From: Clostridia bacterium
Lineage (GTDB): Bacteria; Bacillota; Clostridia; Oscillospirales; CAG-382
Reading direction: 5' to 3'
Assembly: GCA_017397805.1 (NCBI GenBank)
Contig: JAFQHW010000008.1
Span: forward strand, 1 to 63,750
DNA length: 63,750 nucleotides
Of the stretch, positions 1-7,918 are shown piece after piece; the first letter of the stretch is position 1; each line of letters begins with the position of its first letter. The position numbers and the translations under genes were made by a program. The notes under the pieces are model-generated. The model saw nothing but the letters and a program-made list of their open reading frames with translations, had not been told where the DNA came from and searched no databases.

Positions 1-147
1 GATACAGACTCCAGTGCGGCAACCACTTACAGTGTATATTCTTTACCTACCACATACTTTATAGATGGAGAGGGGTATTTGATTGCACAAGCGACCGGAG
101 CTATTTCTGCGGATACGCTTCAAAAAGGAATTGATATGATAAAATAA
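1..147 (+). CDS. C-terminal end of a TlpA/ResA-like thioredoxin-fold protein (partial)
   Basis: The open frame runs from the window edge to TAA at 145-147 and gives 48 residues. The stretch SLPTTYFIDGEGYLI has the form of the cis-proline strand of TlpA/ResA thioredoxin-fold proteins, with the typical F-I-D-x-x-G turn, followed by a final helix. The CxxC active site would lie upstream of the window and cannot be seen. By family, such proteins are extracytoplasmic thiol oxidoreductases. The fold call rests on this short tail only. Confidence 0.6.
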   Translation, partial: DTDSSAATTYSVYSLPTTYFIDGEGYLIAQATGAISADTLQKGIDMIK

Positions 148-163
148 AAAACGCTAAACACGG

Positions 164-300
164 GGCTGTCTCATAGCATTAACAAATTGTGAACGTTATG
201 TGCACGCTTAACAAAAAATCAAGGACATCACTTGAATGCCCTTGATTTTTTTGTAGCTTTTATATATGGTTTCATCTCAAAATTTCAATTTGAGACAGCC
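164..300. repeat. 137-bp element bounded by 10-bp perfect inverted repeats
   Basis: GGCTGTCTCA at 164-173 is the exact reverse complement of TGAGACAGCC at 291-300. The right end also folds locally, with TCTCAAA at 275-281 against TTTGAGA at 289-295. Ends of this GGCTGTCTCA type resemble those of Firmicutes insertion sequences of the IS1182 kind (recalled, not searched). No transposase frame and no clear target duplication are visible, so this may be a decayed IS end pair or a MITE-like element. A terminator hairpin lies inside it. Confidence 0.4.
216..253 (+). terminator. Rho-independent terminator hairpin
   Basis: AAATCAAGG at 216-224 pairs with CCTTGATTT at 240-248 and is followed by a T run. 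It lies 69 bases after the stop of the thioredoxin-like gene and within the inverted-repeat element, so it could end that transcript. Confidence 0.7.
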
Positions 301-326
301 ACTTTTTAACATTAGTTGTTAATAAT

Positions 327-1274
327 TTATCTTTCAAGCAGAGGCTTTGCCAAAATTTCATCTTTTCTGTCTATCAGGTCGTTTGTTTCCAATGCCGTCT
401 CAAGGGCATCGGCTCCAAGTCTGTCTATAGCCGCACCAAGACGTTCCTTAGCGTAACCGTTTTCCTTATACCAAAGCATTACCTTTTCAATAACGGTAGG
501 AATCTCTTCTGTAGAATATACACTGCCAAGGAGAGTTCCCATGCGCTGTGTTTTACCCCAAGTTCCACCTACGAATATGCGGCAAATCGACTCTGCCTCT
601 TTGGGGACAGCACCAAACGGACACTTGCCGACGCACACACCGCAATTTGTGCACTTATCCATATCAATGATAGCTTTTCCGTCAACAACAGAAACAGCTT
701 TTGTCGGACAGCTTTCTGCAACGGCACACTTCTTACAGCCGCGGCAAAGGTCACTGTCGAAAGAGAAGGCTTTACAACCTTCGATGCCTACGTCGTTGAG
801 GCTTGGCTTCATACAGCTGTTTGGGCAACCTCCAACACCAATCTTGAATTTATGAGGGAGCTTTACGTTGCGCATTCCTATGTAAAATTTGTCGTAGATA
901 ATCTTTGCGATTTCTTGCGTATCTATATTGCCGTAAACACAGGTCGTTCCCTTGCAAGCGGTAACGGGACGAACCTTTGCGCCGGTGCCGCCGAAGTACA
1001 AGCCGTGTTCCGCCATAAACGCTTCTGCGTCGGGGATTTTATCGAAAGGAATGCCCACGACCTCGGCGGCAAGCCTTGCAGTGAAGATTACCTTGCCGTT
1101 ACCGAATTTTTCGGCGCACTCAGCTATCGCGTGTAATTCGGTTGGTGTAAAAAGTCCCGCAACCGTCACGATTCTGCCGGAGAAACACTCCGTTCCTCTA
1201 TTTCTTAAAAAACCTCTTGCTTTTACGCTTGTGATTTGTTCACTTGTCAGCATTGTTGTTAACCTCGTTTTCAT
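327..1274 (-). CDS. Siroheme-type nitrite/sulfite reductase family protein with ferredoxin insert
   Basis: The 315-residue protein has Cys107/Cys112 and Cys150/Cys154 (motif GGCPNSC), the pattern that binds a siroheme-coupled 4Fe-4S cluster in the nitrite/sulfite reductase family. It continues into a two-cluster ferredoxin domain with Cys177, 180, 183, 189 and Cys208, 211, 214, 218. This short architecture resembles the AsrC subunit of anaerobic sulfite reductase and related clostridial proteins. No asrA or asrB lies nearby, so the substrate is uncertain. The start at 1274 sits just below a minus-strand promoter that overlaps the promoter of the divergent ABC importer. Confidence 0.8.
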   Translation of the reverse strand: MKTRLTTMLTSEQITSVKARGFLRNRGTECFSGRIVTVAGLFTPTELHAIAECAEKFGNGKVIFTARLAAEVVGIPFDKIPDAEAFMAEHGLYFGGTGAKVRPVTACKGTTCVYGNIDTQEIAKIIYDKFYIGMRNVKLPHKFKIGVGGCPNSCMKPSLNDVGIEGCKAFSFDSDLCRGCKKCAVAESCPTKAVSVVDGKAIIDMDKCTNCGVCVGKCPFGAVPKEAESICRIFVGGTWGKTQRMGTLLGSVYSTEEIPTVIEKVMLWYKENGYAKERLGAAIDRLGADALETALETNDLIDRKDEILAKPLLER

Positions 1275-1330
1275 TGACTTACGTCCATTTTATGTTATAA
1301 TATTGTATCACGATACACGCGATTTGTCAA
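1274..1330. promoter_or_regulatory. Face-to-face divergent promoters with palindromic operator-like site
   Basis: Plus strand: TTGACT at 1274-1279 and TATAAT at 1296-1301, spacer 16, serving the ABC importer. Minus strand: TTGACA (reverse complement of 1325-1330) and TACAAT (reverse complement of 1302-1307), spacer 17, serving the siroheme reductase. The two -10 boxes abut. The inverted repeat TGTATC-AC-GATACA at 1304-1317 covers part of the minus -10 and its spacer. A regulator bound here could control both directions. The regulator family is unknown; Rrf2-type proteins are one possibility. Confidence 0.7.
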
Positions 1331-1355
1331 TTAGGCACGTTAACTGAGAGGATTT

Positions 1356-2315
1356 ATGAAAGTTTATAAAATCTTAAATCACATTATTGTAATCGTTTTA
1401 ATCTTGTCAATGTTGCTTTTAACCACGGCATGTCAAGGAAGCTCTGAAAAAGACAGCGATTATACTGACACGTTTATCGACGCACTCGGGCGCGAAGTTA
1501 GCTTTCAAAAGAAGCCGGAACGTGTTGCTGCCCTTCTTGGTAGTTTTGCAGACATCTGGACTCTTGCCGGTGGTGAACTTTGTGCGGCGGCAGAGGATGC
1601 TTGGGAGGATTTCGGACTGGAGCTTGAGGACTGTACAAACATAGGCGGAGCCCATTCACCAAGCCTTGAACTTTTGATATCTGCTGATCCTGATTTTGTG
1701 ATAGCAAGTGCTTCCACTGCTTCTAACGTAGAAATGAAGTATTCGCTGGATGCGATGGGGATTACGGTGGCATATTTTGACGTTGACTGCTTTGATGATT
1801 ACCTGAATATGTTGAATATTTGCACCGATATTACCGAAAGAAAAGATTTATACGAGATAAACGGAGTTGCTGTTAAAGCGCAGATTGATGAAATAAAAGC
1901 ACAATACTCAGAAGCTGATATTCCGGAGAGTGAGCGAAAAATTCTTTTGTTGCGAGCTGCATCAAGCTTTGTGAAAGCCAAAGGGAGCAACGGAACGGTG
2001 CTTGGCGAGATGCTCAACGATATGGGGTGTATCAATATTGCCGACAACGATTCGAGTTTGCTTGAAAATTTGAGCATAGAAGCCATCGTTAGGGAAGAAC
2101 CGCACCATATTTTTGTGGTGACTATGGGAAGTGATACCGAGGCGGCAAAAAAATCGCTTGAAAATATGATAAAGGAGAATTCGGCCTGGAATACGCTTGG
2201 TGCTGTAAAAAACGGAAGATTGCACATAATGGACAAAACGCTGTTCAATCTGAAGCCAAACGATAGATGGGCGGAGTCATATGAGATGCTATATGAAAAG
2301 CTTACCAAAAAATAA
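1356..2315 (+). CDS. ABC transporter substrate-binding lipoprotein (iron-complex/cobalamin class)
   Basis: The 319-residue protein begins with a lipoprotein signal whose lipobox LTTAC places the lipidated Cys at residue 26, so it is anchored outside the membrane. The body starts with the D-A-L-G-R-E-V pattern and a long helical linker, as in BtuF/FepB-type (cluster A-II) binding proteins for siderophores, heme or corrinoids. A GAGAGG ribosome site precedes ATG 1356. Its stop lies inside the next gene, the permease, which is followed by the ATPase, making a complete importer. The ligand is not readable from sequence. Divergence from an iron- and siroheme-rich enzyme favours iron or a tetrapyrrole (inference). 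Confidence 0.85.
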   Translation: MKVYKILNHIIVIVLILSMLLLTTACQGSSEKDSDYTDTFIDALGREVSFQKKPERVAALLGSFADIWTLAGGELCAAAEDAWEDFGLELEDCTNIGGAHSPSLELLISADPDFVIASASTASNVEMKYSLDAMGITVAYFDVDCFDDYLNMLNICTDITERKDLYEINGVAVKAQIDEIKAQYSEADIPESERKILLLRAASSFVKAKGSNGTVLGEMLNDMGCINIADNDSSLLENLSIEAIVREEPHHIFVVTMGSDTEAAKKSLENMIKENSAWNTLGAVKNGRLHIMDKTLFNLKPNDRWAESYEMLYEKLTKK

Positions 2316-3300
2316 AATAGCAAACATATACGGCATAGCGATTCTTTTACTGATTCTTTCTGCCGTTCTCGGCGTGCTTCTCGGAGCATCGGGAATAAGT
2401 CTTACGGATATGCTTTCGTCGCTCGTAAAGGGGGATATAGAAAGTCCCGAGGTGAAAATACTTCTATATGTAAGATTGCCGAGAATACTTTCGGGACTTA
2501 TATGCGGCGCGGCGCTTGCGGTGTCGGGGGCGGTCGTTCAAGGTGTTCTGGCAAACAAACTTGCATCTCCAAGCATTATAGGCGTCAACGCGGGTGCAGG
2601 TCTTGCCGTTATTCTTTGCTCAGCGTTTGGCATGATTGGAGGCTGGAGTCTTTCTGCATTTGCCTTTATCGGTGCGTTTTTGACTGTAATGCTTGTGAGT
2701 ATCGCCGCAAAGAAGTGGGGTGCATCGCGAGGAACGGTTATACTTATGGGTGTGGCACTCAATGCGTTGCTCGGAGCGATCTCCGATACCGTCATTACCT
2801 TCAACCCCGATGTCAGCGTGATGAGCAACGATTTCAAGATCGGTGATTTTTCATCGGTGACCTACGCTGAGCTTATACCTGCCGCCGTAATCGTTTTGAT
2901 AACCTTCTTGGTGTTGATAACGCTTTCAAACGAGCTTGATGTGCTGACGTTGGGTGACGAAAACGCCAAAGGTCTTGGGATGAATACGAGTCTTATGCGG
3001 GTAGTATTTTTGCTGATGTCGGCACTTTTGGCAGGTGCAGCTGTCAGCGTTTGCGGACTCCTTTCTTTCGTGGGACTTTTAGTGCCGCACGCGGTCAGAA
3101 GAATGGCAGTAACCGAATCAAAGCATTTGATACCGCTTTGCGCTCTGTTTGGCGCAGGATTCGTCGCTGTGTGCGATACTCTTGCAAGAGTGGTGTTTGC
3201 ACCTTACGAATTGCCCGTTGGAATTATTATGGCATTTCTCGGTGCGCCCTTCTTTATCTTTATTCTGATCAGAGGAAAAGGAGGACACCGCAATGCTTGA
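2281..3300 (+). CDS. FecCD-family ABC transporter permease
   Basis: This 339-residue, multi-spanning membrane protein has the FecCD/BtuC permease hallmarks, including a PRILSGLICGAALAVSGAVV-type segment near residue 60 and a GLLSFVGLLVPH segment in the C-terminal half that contacts the ATPase. It overlaps the binding-protein gene by 35 bases. ATG 2281 follows GGAG closely; ATG 2293 is the alternative start. The ATPase gene overlaps its last bases, so the three genes are translationally coupled. Function by family: the membrane channel for siderophore-, heme- or cobalamin-type import. Confidence 0.88.
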   Translation: MRCYMKSLPKNKIANIYGIAILLLILSAVLGVLLGASGISLTDMLSSLVKGDIESPEVKILLYVRLPRILSGLICGAALAVSGAVVQGVLANKLASPSIIGVNAGAGLAVILCSAFGMIGGWSLSAFAFIGAFLTVMLVSIAAKKWGASRGTVILMGVALNALLGAISDTVITFNPDVSVMSNDFKIGDFSSVTYAELIPAAVIVLITFLVLITLSNELDVLTLGDENAKGLGMNTSLMRVVFLLMSALLAGAAVSVCGLLSFVGLLVPHAVRRMAVTESKHLIPLCALFGAGFVAVCDTLARVVFAPYELPVGIIMAFLGAPFFIFILIRGKGGHRNA

Positions 3301-4042
3301 ACTGAAGAATGTATCTGCGGGATACGGAGAATCATCTGTGCTCAAGGGTGTTAGCACAACCTTTGAAAAAGGAAAGCTGACGAGCATTATCGGCAAAAAC
3401 GGATGCGGAAAAAGTACGCTTCTGAAATCGATCCTCGGTATATTACCCTTATCAAGCGGCAAGGTTGTTGTTGACGGAAACAACTTGCATTCAATGAGCA
3501 GAAATGAAATCGCAAAAAAGGTTGCGTATTTGGCACAAGGTAAAAGCACTCCCGATATGACGGTGGAGCAAATGGTTTTACACGGAAGATTTCCGCACCT
3601 TTCCTATCCAAGGAGGTATCAGGAAGCTGATCGAGAGATAGCAAGAAAAGCGATGGGCGTTGTAGGCATATATCACCTTGCAGATAAACCTTTATTCACC
3701 CTTTCGGGCGGTACACGGCAAAACGCCTATATTGCAATGGCACTGGCTCAGGATACCGACTATATTCTCCTTGACGAGCCAACGACCTATCTTGATATTG
3801 CTCATCAGCGTGAATTGATGAACCTTCTTGTAAAGCTTGCCAATAGGGGCAAGGGGATTATAACGGTTATGCACGACCTTCCCTTGGCATTCAATTTTTC
3901 GAATACGGTAGCAGTTATTCAAAACGGAACGGTAGTTGCTCACGCTGAGCCGTCGGAAATATGTGGCTCTTCCGTACTTGATGAGGTTTTCGGCGTAAAA
4001 ATCGAGCGTTTACCTAATGATAAATTCTATTATGATTACTGA
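3293..4042 (+). CDS. ABC transporter ATP-binding protein, FecE/BtuD type
   Basis: The 249-residue nucleotide-binding subunit has Walker A GKNGCGKST near residue 35, signature LSGGTRQ (the usual Gln replaced by Thr-Arg order) and Walker B ILLDEPTTYLD. It starts 8 bases before the permease stop, after AGGAGG, and is the last gene of the importer operon. No clear terminator with a T run follows. The region 4043-4148 contains a weak inverted repeat, AATCGT with ACGATT, around a CATCGG-CAC-CGATG hairpin. Role by family: energises uptake of iron complexes or corrinoids. Confidence 0.88.
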   Translation: MLELKNVSAGYGESSVLKGVSTTFEKGKLTSIIGKNGCGKSTLLKSILGILPLSSGKVVVDGNNLHSMSRNEIAKKVAYLAQGKSTPDMTVEQMVLHGRFPHLSYPRRYQEADREIARKAMGVVGIYHLADKPLFTLSGGTRQNAYIAMALAQDTDYILLDEPTTYLDIAHQRELMNLLVKLANRGKGIITVMHDLPLAFNFSNTVAVIQNGTVVAHAEPSEICGSSVLDEVFGVKIERLPNDKFYYDY

Positions 4043-4148
4043 CGTGATTAAATATCATCGGCTTAATCGTTGCAACGGGAACAGAGTCATCGGCACCGAT
4101 GTTACGATTGACAATTCTACACATACAGTAATATTATACTTATAAAGC

Positions 4149-4178
4149 TTGACAAAGCTCTTGAAAACATGATATAAT
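4149..4178 (+). promoter_or_regulatory. SigmaA-type promoter for the cysteine synthase-like gene
   Basis: TTGACA at 4149-4154 and TATAAT at 4173-4178 are separated by 18 bases. The predicted transcript has a leader of roughly 90 bases before ATG 4274. No known riboswitch was recognised in it. Confidence 0.7.
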
Positions 4179-4273
4179 ATATTGTTTTATGTACCATTTA
4201 GTTTTGTTGTGGATTTATAGTTCCTAACGAGCTACAACGGCATTATTAAACAGAATTGAAAGGAAGAAGCCCA

Positions 4274-5200
4274 ATGATATATGAAACTATACTGGAGGCT
4301 GTCGGAAACACTCCGATCATCAAACTGCAACGAATTGCCGATCCGGACGGAGCAGATATATTGGTTAAGTTTGAAGGCTTAAATGTTGGCGGCTCCATTA
4401 AAACGCGCACTGCGTTAAATATGATTATCGAAGCGGAAAAAAGCGGTATTCTTCACCCTGATTCCGTAATCGTTGAACCAACAAGCGGAAATCAAGGTAT
4501 AGGTCTTGCTTTAGTGGGTGCTGTTAAAGGATACTCCGTGAAGATTATTATGCCCGATTCCGTAAGTGAAGAAAGACGTAAGCTTGTTGAACATTACGGA
4601 GCAGAAGTGATTTTGGTTCACGATAGCGGTAACATTGGCTTGTGCATAGAAGAGTGCATAAATTTGGCGCTTAAAATGAAAGAAGAAGACGATAGGGTGT
4701 TCGTACCCCAACAGTTTGAAAATCCTGCTAATCCCGATATTCAGCGTCATGGCACGGGCAAAGAAATCATCCGTCAGGTTGGAGGTCCGATTCACGGTTT
4801 TTGTTCGGGCATAGGCACCGGAGGAACAATAACAGGTATTGGGGAGACCTTAAAAAAACATAATCCCGATATGATCGTTTGGGCTGTTGAACCTGAGAAC
4901 GCGGCAATCCTTTCCGGCGGTTCAATCGGCACGCACGTTCAGATGGGCATCGGTGATGGCGTTATTCCCAAAATACTTAATCAAGATATATATGACGACC
5001 TCTGTATCATTAAGGACGAGGAAGCTATTCAGGTTTCAAAGGATTTGGCATCAAAAGAAGGCATTATGTGCGGAATCAGCAGCGGCACCAATGTTGCGGC
5101 TGCACTTAAGTTAGCCAAGAAGCTCGGAAAAGGCAAGACTGTCGTAACCGTGTTGCCTGATACTGCGGAAAGATATTTTTCCACACCTCTGTTTGAGTGA
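4274..5200 (+). CDS. Cysteine synthase family PLP enzyme (CysK-like)
   Basis: The 308-residue protein is a fold-type II PLP enzyme of the O-acetylserine sulfhydrylase family. The PLP lysine is Lys43 in N-V-G-G-S-I-K. The substrate loop T-S-G-N-Q-G and the phosphate-binding loop G-T-G-G-T are present. ATG 4274 follows AGGAAG; an upstream TTG at 4256 is rejected. Around the lysine, the usual N-P-x-x-S-x-K-D-R reads N-V-G-G-S-I-K-T-R, a departure also seen in paralogues that make other amino acids, such as diaminopropionate synthases. Cysteine synthesis is likely but not certain. The gene is monocistronic. Confidence 0.8.
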   Translation: MIYETILEAVGNTPIIKLQRIADPDGADILVKFEGLNVGGSIKTRTALNMIIEAEKSGILHPDSVIVEPTSGNQGIGLALVGAVKGYSVKIIMPDSVSEERRKLVEHYGAEVILVHDSGNIGLCIEECINLALKMKEEDDRVFVPQQFENPANPDIQRHGTGKEIIRQVGGPIHGFCSGIGTGGTITGIGETLKKHNPDMIVWAVEPENAAILSGGSIGTHVQMGIGDGVIPKILNQDIYDDLCIIKDEEAIQVSKDLASKEGIMCGISSGTNVAAALKLAKKLGKGKTVVTVLPDTAERYFSTPLFE

Positions 5201-5284
5201 TTGGGTGTAAGCCAAGCGGTATCGTCATAAAACGCTCGAATTATCCGAAACGTATTACTTATGATGATTTATGGTGGTAATCAT

Positions 5285-5542
5285 ATGGAACGACTAAGAC
5301 CCTCATTCAAAAAAAGACGAATGATTTTAAGAATAATAGTAGCAATATTTACTTTGTTGATGGTATTGTTTTTCGAATTCTTTACTAAGGATAGATTAGG
5401 GGTATCAATATTTATTACCTTTTTGATTCTGTTTTGCATTTTGCTGTGTTTTTGGTGGCGTTGTCCTCGTTGTAATACGTTTTTTTGGAAACTCCCGTGG
5501 TTTTCAAAATATTGTCCGCATTGCGGCAAGGAATTCGACTGA
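5285..5542 (+). CDS. Small membrane protein with C-terminal zinc ribbon
   Basis: The 85-residue protein has two hydrophobic segments (about residues 12-32 and 40-60), then a cytosolic-type zinc ribbon with CPRC and CPHC knuckles at the C terminus. ATG 5285 is preceded by GGTGG; an in-frame ATG at 5261 is the alternative. It stands between the cysteine synthase-like gene and a terminator. The family is not recognised. A second protein of similar plan, also a membrane segment plus CxxC ribbon, lies at 48082-48510. Function unknown. Confidence 0.65.
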   Translation: MERLRPSFKKRRMILRIIVAIFTLLMVLFFEFFTKDRLGVSIFITFLILFCILLCFWWRCPRCNTFFWKLPWFSKYCPHCGKEFD

Positions 5543-5573
5543 TCCATATATCGTTTTTGCTAAAAATTGAATT

Positions 5574-5603
5574 AAAAATCCTCGTTTTTTGCGAGGATTT
5601 TTA
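5574..5603 (+). terminator. Rho-independent terminator
   Basis: AAAATCCTCG pairs with CGAGGATTTT around a T-rich loop and ends in T residues. It lies just after the zinc-ribbon membrane gene. Confidence 0.85.
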
Positions 5604-5678
5604 TATGTGGAGTATTTTCCGATTTAATAGCCAAATATATGCTTTTTAAAAATTTTCGTAAGTGATCTCATAAATATA

Positions 5679-5707
5679 TTGAAATTTTCGTATAAATACT
5701 GTATAAT
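5679..5707 (+). promoter_or_regulatory. SigmaA-type promoter for the aquaporin gene
   Basis: TTGAAA at 5679-5684 and TATAAT at 5702-5707 have a 17-base spacer. The leader is short and ends in an AGGAGGA ribosome site at 5754-5760. Confidence 0.7.
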
Positions 5708-5767
5708 GCTTTTGTAGCGGTCTGTTTGCCGCAAATAATATTAATTTTGTGTCAGGAGGAAATTTTT

Positions 5768-6436
5768 ATGGATCTATTAAGAAAATGCACAGCAGAATTC
5801 ATCGGCACCTTTGTGTTAGTATTCTTCGCCTGCGGAACTGCCGCTGTTGTCGGTTGCTCCGCTGAATTCGGAACCGGCTACTTGCTGACGGCACTTGCCT
5901 TTGGTCTTGTTATCGTTGCAATGGCGTATTCCATCGGTAATATATCCGGCTGTCACATCAATCCTGCCGTATCCATTGCGATGCTTGTCAGCGGCAAGCT
6001 TTCGATTAAGGACTTTATCGGATACTTAATTGCTCAATTTGCAGGGGCTACCGTCGGAGCCGCCGCGCTTATGGCTTTTGTTGGGAAGGACAGCGGTTTG
6101 GGCGCAAATGCCCTTTATGACAAAGATATTGCTTTGTCCTTGCTCATTGAGGTCATTCTTACCTTCGTCTTCGTTATTGCAATTCTCGGTGTAACTTCCA
6201 AAAAAGAGAACGGCGCAGTTGCCGGTATAGTAATCGGTTTGACTTTGACTTTGGTTCATATCCTCGGCATTTCCTTTACGGGAACATCCGTTAACCCCGC
6301 CCGTAGCTTTGGCCCCGCTCTCCTCGTTGGCGGCGACGCTTTGGCGAACGTTTGGGTTTTCTTGGTTGCTCCTTTAGCAGGAGGTGTTCTTGCGGCACTT
6401 GTTTATAAGTTTTTAGCCGGAAAGAAAGCAGAATAA
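5768..6436 (+). CDS. MIP-family aquaporin (AqpZ-like)
   Basis: The 222-residue integral membrane protein has the two half-helix NPA motifs of the MIP channel family, in C-H-I-N-P-A-V-S and T-S-V-N-P-A-R-S, and six hydrophobic segments. The His in L-V-H-I-L-G and the Arg after the second NPA match the narrow AqpZ-type selectivity filter, which favours water over glycerol (family knowledge). ATG 5768 follows AGGAGGA. The gene has its own promoter and terminator and no glycerol kinase next to it, consistent with a water channel. Confidence 0.9.
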   Translation: MDLLRKCTAEFIGTFVLVFFACGTAAVVGCSAEFGTGYLLTALAFGLVIVAMAYSIGNISGCHINPAVSIAMLVSGKLSIKDFIGYLIAQFAGATVGAAALMAFVGKDSGLGANALYDKDIALSLLIEVILTFVFVIAILGVTSKKENGAVAGIVIGLTLTLVHILGISFTGTSVNPARSFGPALLVGGDALANVWVFLVAPLAGGVLAALVYKFLAGKKAE

Positions 6437-6444
6437 GTTTTTAT

Positions 6445-6470
6445 AAAAGACCTTTTAGGAGGTCTTTTTC
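6445..6470 (+). terminator. Rho-independent terminator
   Basis: AAAAGACC pairs with GGTCTTTT across a short loop, followed by T residues, directly after the aquaporin stop. Confidence 0.85.
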
Positions 6471-6501
6471 TATGGCACGATTATGGTTGAATTAAATAAT
6501 A

Positions 6502-6530
6502 TTGACAAATTTTTCGATGTATTATATAAT
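6502..6530 (+). promoter_or_regulatory. SigmaA-type promoter for the SPFH gene
   Basis: TTGACA at 6502-6507 and TATAAT at 6525-6530 have a 17-base spacer, about 50 bases before ATG 6580. Confidence 0.8.
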
Positions 6531-6579
6531 CCTAATTGTAAAGCATAAGCTTAAGTAAACTAATTTGGAGGTAGATATT

Positions 6580-7536
6580 ATGACAAACGGACAAATCGTT
6601 GGTATTGTTATCGGTGTTTTGGCGGTTATTCTGGTTTTCAGTTGGATCAAGATCGTTCCACAAGCAACCGAGTACGTTATTGAGCGTTTAGGAAAATATA
6701 AAGGTACGTGGACTGCAGGTATTCATATGCTCGTTCCTTTTATTGACCGCATTCCCAATAAAGTAACCTTAAAGGAACAGGTGCTTGATTCACCCCCTCA
6801 GCCCGTAATTACCAAGGATAACGTAACTATGCAAATAGATACTGTCGTATATTTCAAGGTTTTTGATGCCAAGTTGTTTACCTACGGCGCAGTAAGACCC
6901 ATTAGCGCTTTGAGTAATCTTACGGCAACCACTTTGCGTAATATAGTCGGTGAACTGGAGCTGGACGACACTCTTACTTCAAGAGACACGATAAACAGCC
7001 GTATGACGGAAATTCTTGACAGTGCCACAGACCAATGGGGAATTAAGGTTAATCGCGTAGAGCTCAAAAATATCATCCCTCCTGCGGAAATTCAGAACGC
7101 GATGGAAAAGCAGATGAAGGCTGAGCGCGACAGACGTGAAACCTTGCTTGAAGCAGAGGGACATAGGGCGGCCGTTATAATGAGAGCCGAGGGCGATAAG
7201 CAGGCGATGATCTTGGCGGCTGAAGGTGAAAGAGATGCAAGAATTGCTCGTGCCGAAGGCGAAGCAAAGGCAATATATCTTGCTAAAAAGGCGGAGGCGG
7301 ACGGTCTTGCCGCTTTGAAAAATGCGGGAGCTGACGGTGCCGTACTTGAGCTTAAAAAGTACGAAGCCTTGGTGGCTGTATCCAAAGGCAATGCTTCTAA
7401 GATTATAATCCCTACCGATGCGGTTGAAATGACGAAGGCAAACGTTTTGTTTTCCGAGACCACAGGTATAGGTGATGTTACGAAGGAAACTCCAAAACCT
7501 AAAAAGGTTCAAAAACCGGACGTTTGTTGCGACTGA
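6580..7536 (+). CDS. SPFH/band 7 (stomatin-like) membrane protein
   Basis: The 318-residue protein has an N-terminal membrane segment (about residues 6-24) followed by a band 7 domain beginning I-V-P-Q-A-T-E-Y-V-I-E-R-L-G, then an Ala/Glu/Arg-rich coiled region with E-G-E-A-K-A-type repeats. This is the stomatin/paraslipin plan. Such proteins form ring scaffolds in membrane microdomains. ATG 6580 follows GGAGG. The usual NfeD partner is not adjacent. The tail ends in an unusual D-V-C-C-D. The gene is monocistronic, with its own promoter and terminator. Confidence 0.88.
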   Translation: MTNGQIVGIVIGVLAVILVFSWIKIVPQATEYVIERLGKYKGTWTAGIHMLVPFIDRIPNKVTLKEQVLDSPPQPVITKDNVTMQIDTVVYFKVFDAKLFTYGAVRPISALSNLTATTLRNIVGELELDDTLTSRDTINSRMTEILDSATDQWGIKVNRVELKNIIPPAEIQNAMEKQMKAERDRRETLLEAEGHRAAVIMRAEGDKQAMILAAEGERDARIARAEGEAKAIYLAKKAEADGLAALKNAGADGAVLELKKYEALVAVSKGNASKIIIPTDAVEMTKANVLFSETTGIGDVTKETPKPKKVQKPDVCCD

Positions 7537-7541
7537 TATTG

Positions 7542-7576
7542 AAAGCGTTTGTTCCTTCCGGGAGCAGACGCTTTTT
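7542..7576 (+). terminator. Rho-independent terminator
   Basis: AAAGCGTTTGTTCC pairs, with two G-U pairs, with GGAGCAGACGCTTT and runs into T residues after the SPFH gene. Confidence 0.85.
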
Positions 7577-7610
7577 ATATTAAAAATTTAAAATTAATTC
7601 TGCTAAAATG

Positions 7611-7639
7611 TTGATTTATGCGAAAATATGGTGTATAAT
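7611..7639 (+). promoter_or_regulatory. SigmaA-type promoter of the glycine riboswitch transcript
   Basis: TTGATT at 7611-7616 and TATAAT at 7634-7639 have a 17-base spacer. Transcription would start just before the first aptamer. Confidence 0.75.
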
Positions 7640-7660
7640 GATAAAAAATCAAATAGACTT

Positions 7661-7840
7661 CTGTGTGACGATTGCAGGAAAGGGATTTTGCCCACCGAAG
7701 GAGTAACGCTCTCAGGTTTCCTGTTTACGGGATGAGGACTGCAATTTGACAGAACTTTGGAGAAGCTCATTAAATTGAGTGCCGAAGGTGCAAAGCGCAA
7801 AGCGCTAATCTCTCAGGCAAAAGGACAAAGTGCAAGGATC
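7661..7840 (+). ncRNA. Tandem glycine riboswitch
   Basis: Two glycine aptamers lie in series. The first is closed by ATTGCAG at 7671-7677 with CTGCAAT at 7739-7745 and holds CCACCGAAGGAGTAA and CTCTCAGG cores. The second is closed by ACTTTG at 7754-7759 with CAAAGT at 7826-7831 and carries TGCCGAAGGTGCAA and CTCTCAGGCAAAAGGACA, the hallmark gcvT-type sequence. The riboswitch precedes an AGCS sodium symporter, a common target class in Firmicutes. Because uptake genes are usually repressed by their substrate, this is probably an OFF switch acting on the terminator downstream (inference). Confidence 0.93.
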
Positions 7841-7869
7841 TTTCCTAAAACGGTTTTCTTTTCGCTTGG

Positions 7870-7905
7870 GACTGTGCGTGTTGTAGCATAGTCTGTTTTT
7901 GTTTT
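7870..7905 (+). terminator. Riboswitch expression-platform terminator
   Basis: GACTGTGC at 7870-7877 pairs with GCATAGTC at 7886-7893 and is followed by TGTTTTTGTTTT. It sits between the second glycine aptamer and the AGGAGG site of the symporter gene. Confidence 0.8.
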
Positions 7906-7918
7906 AGGAGGATAAAGT

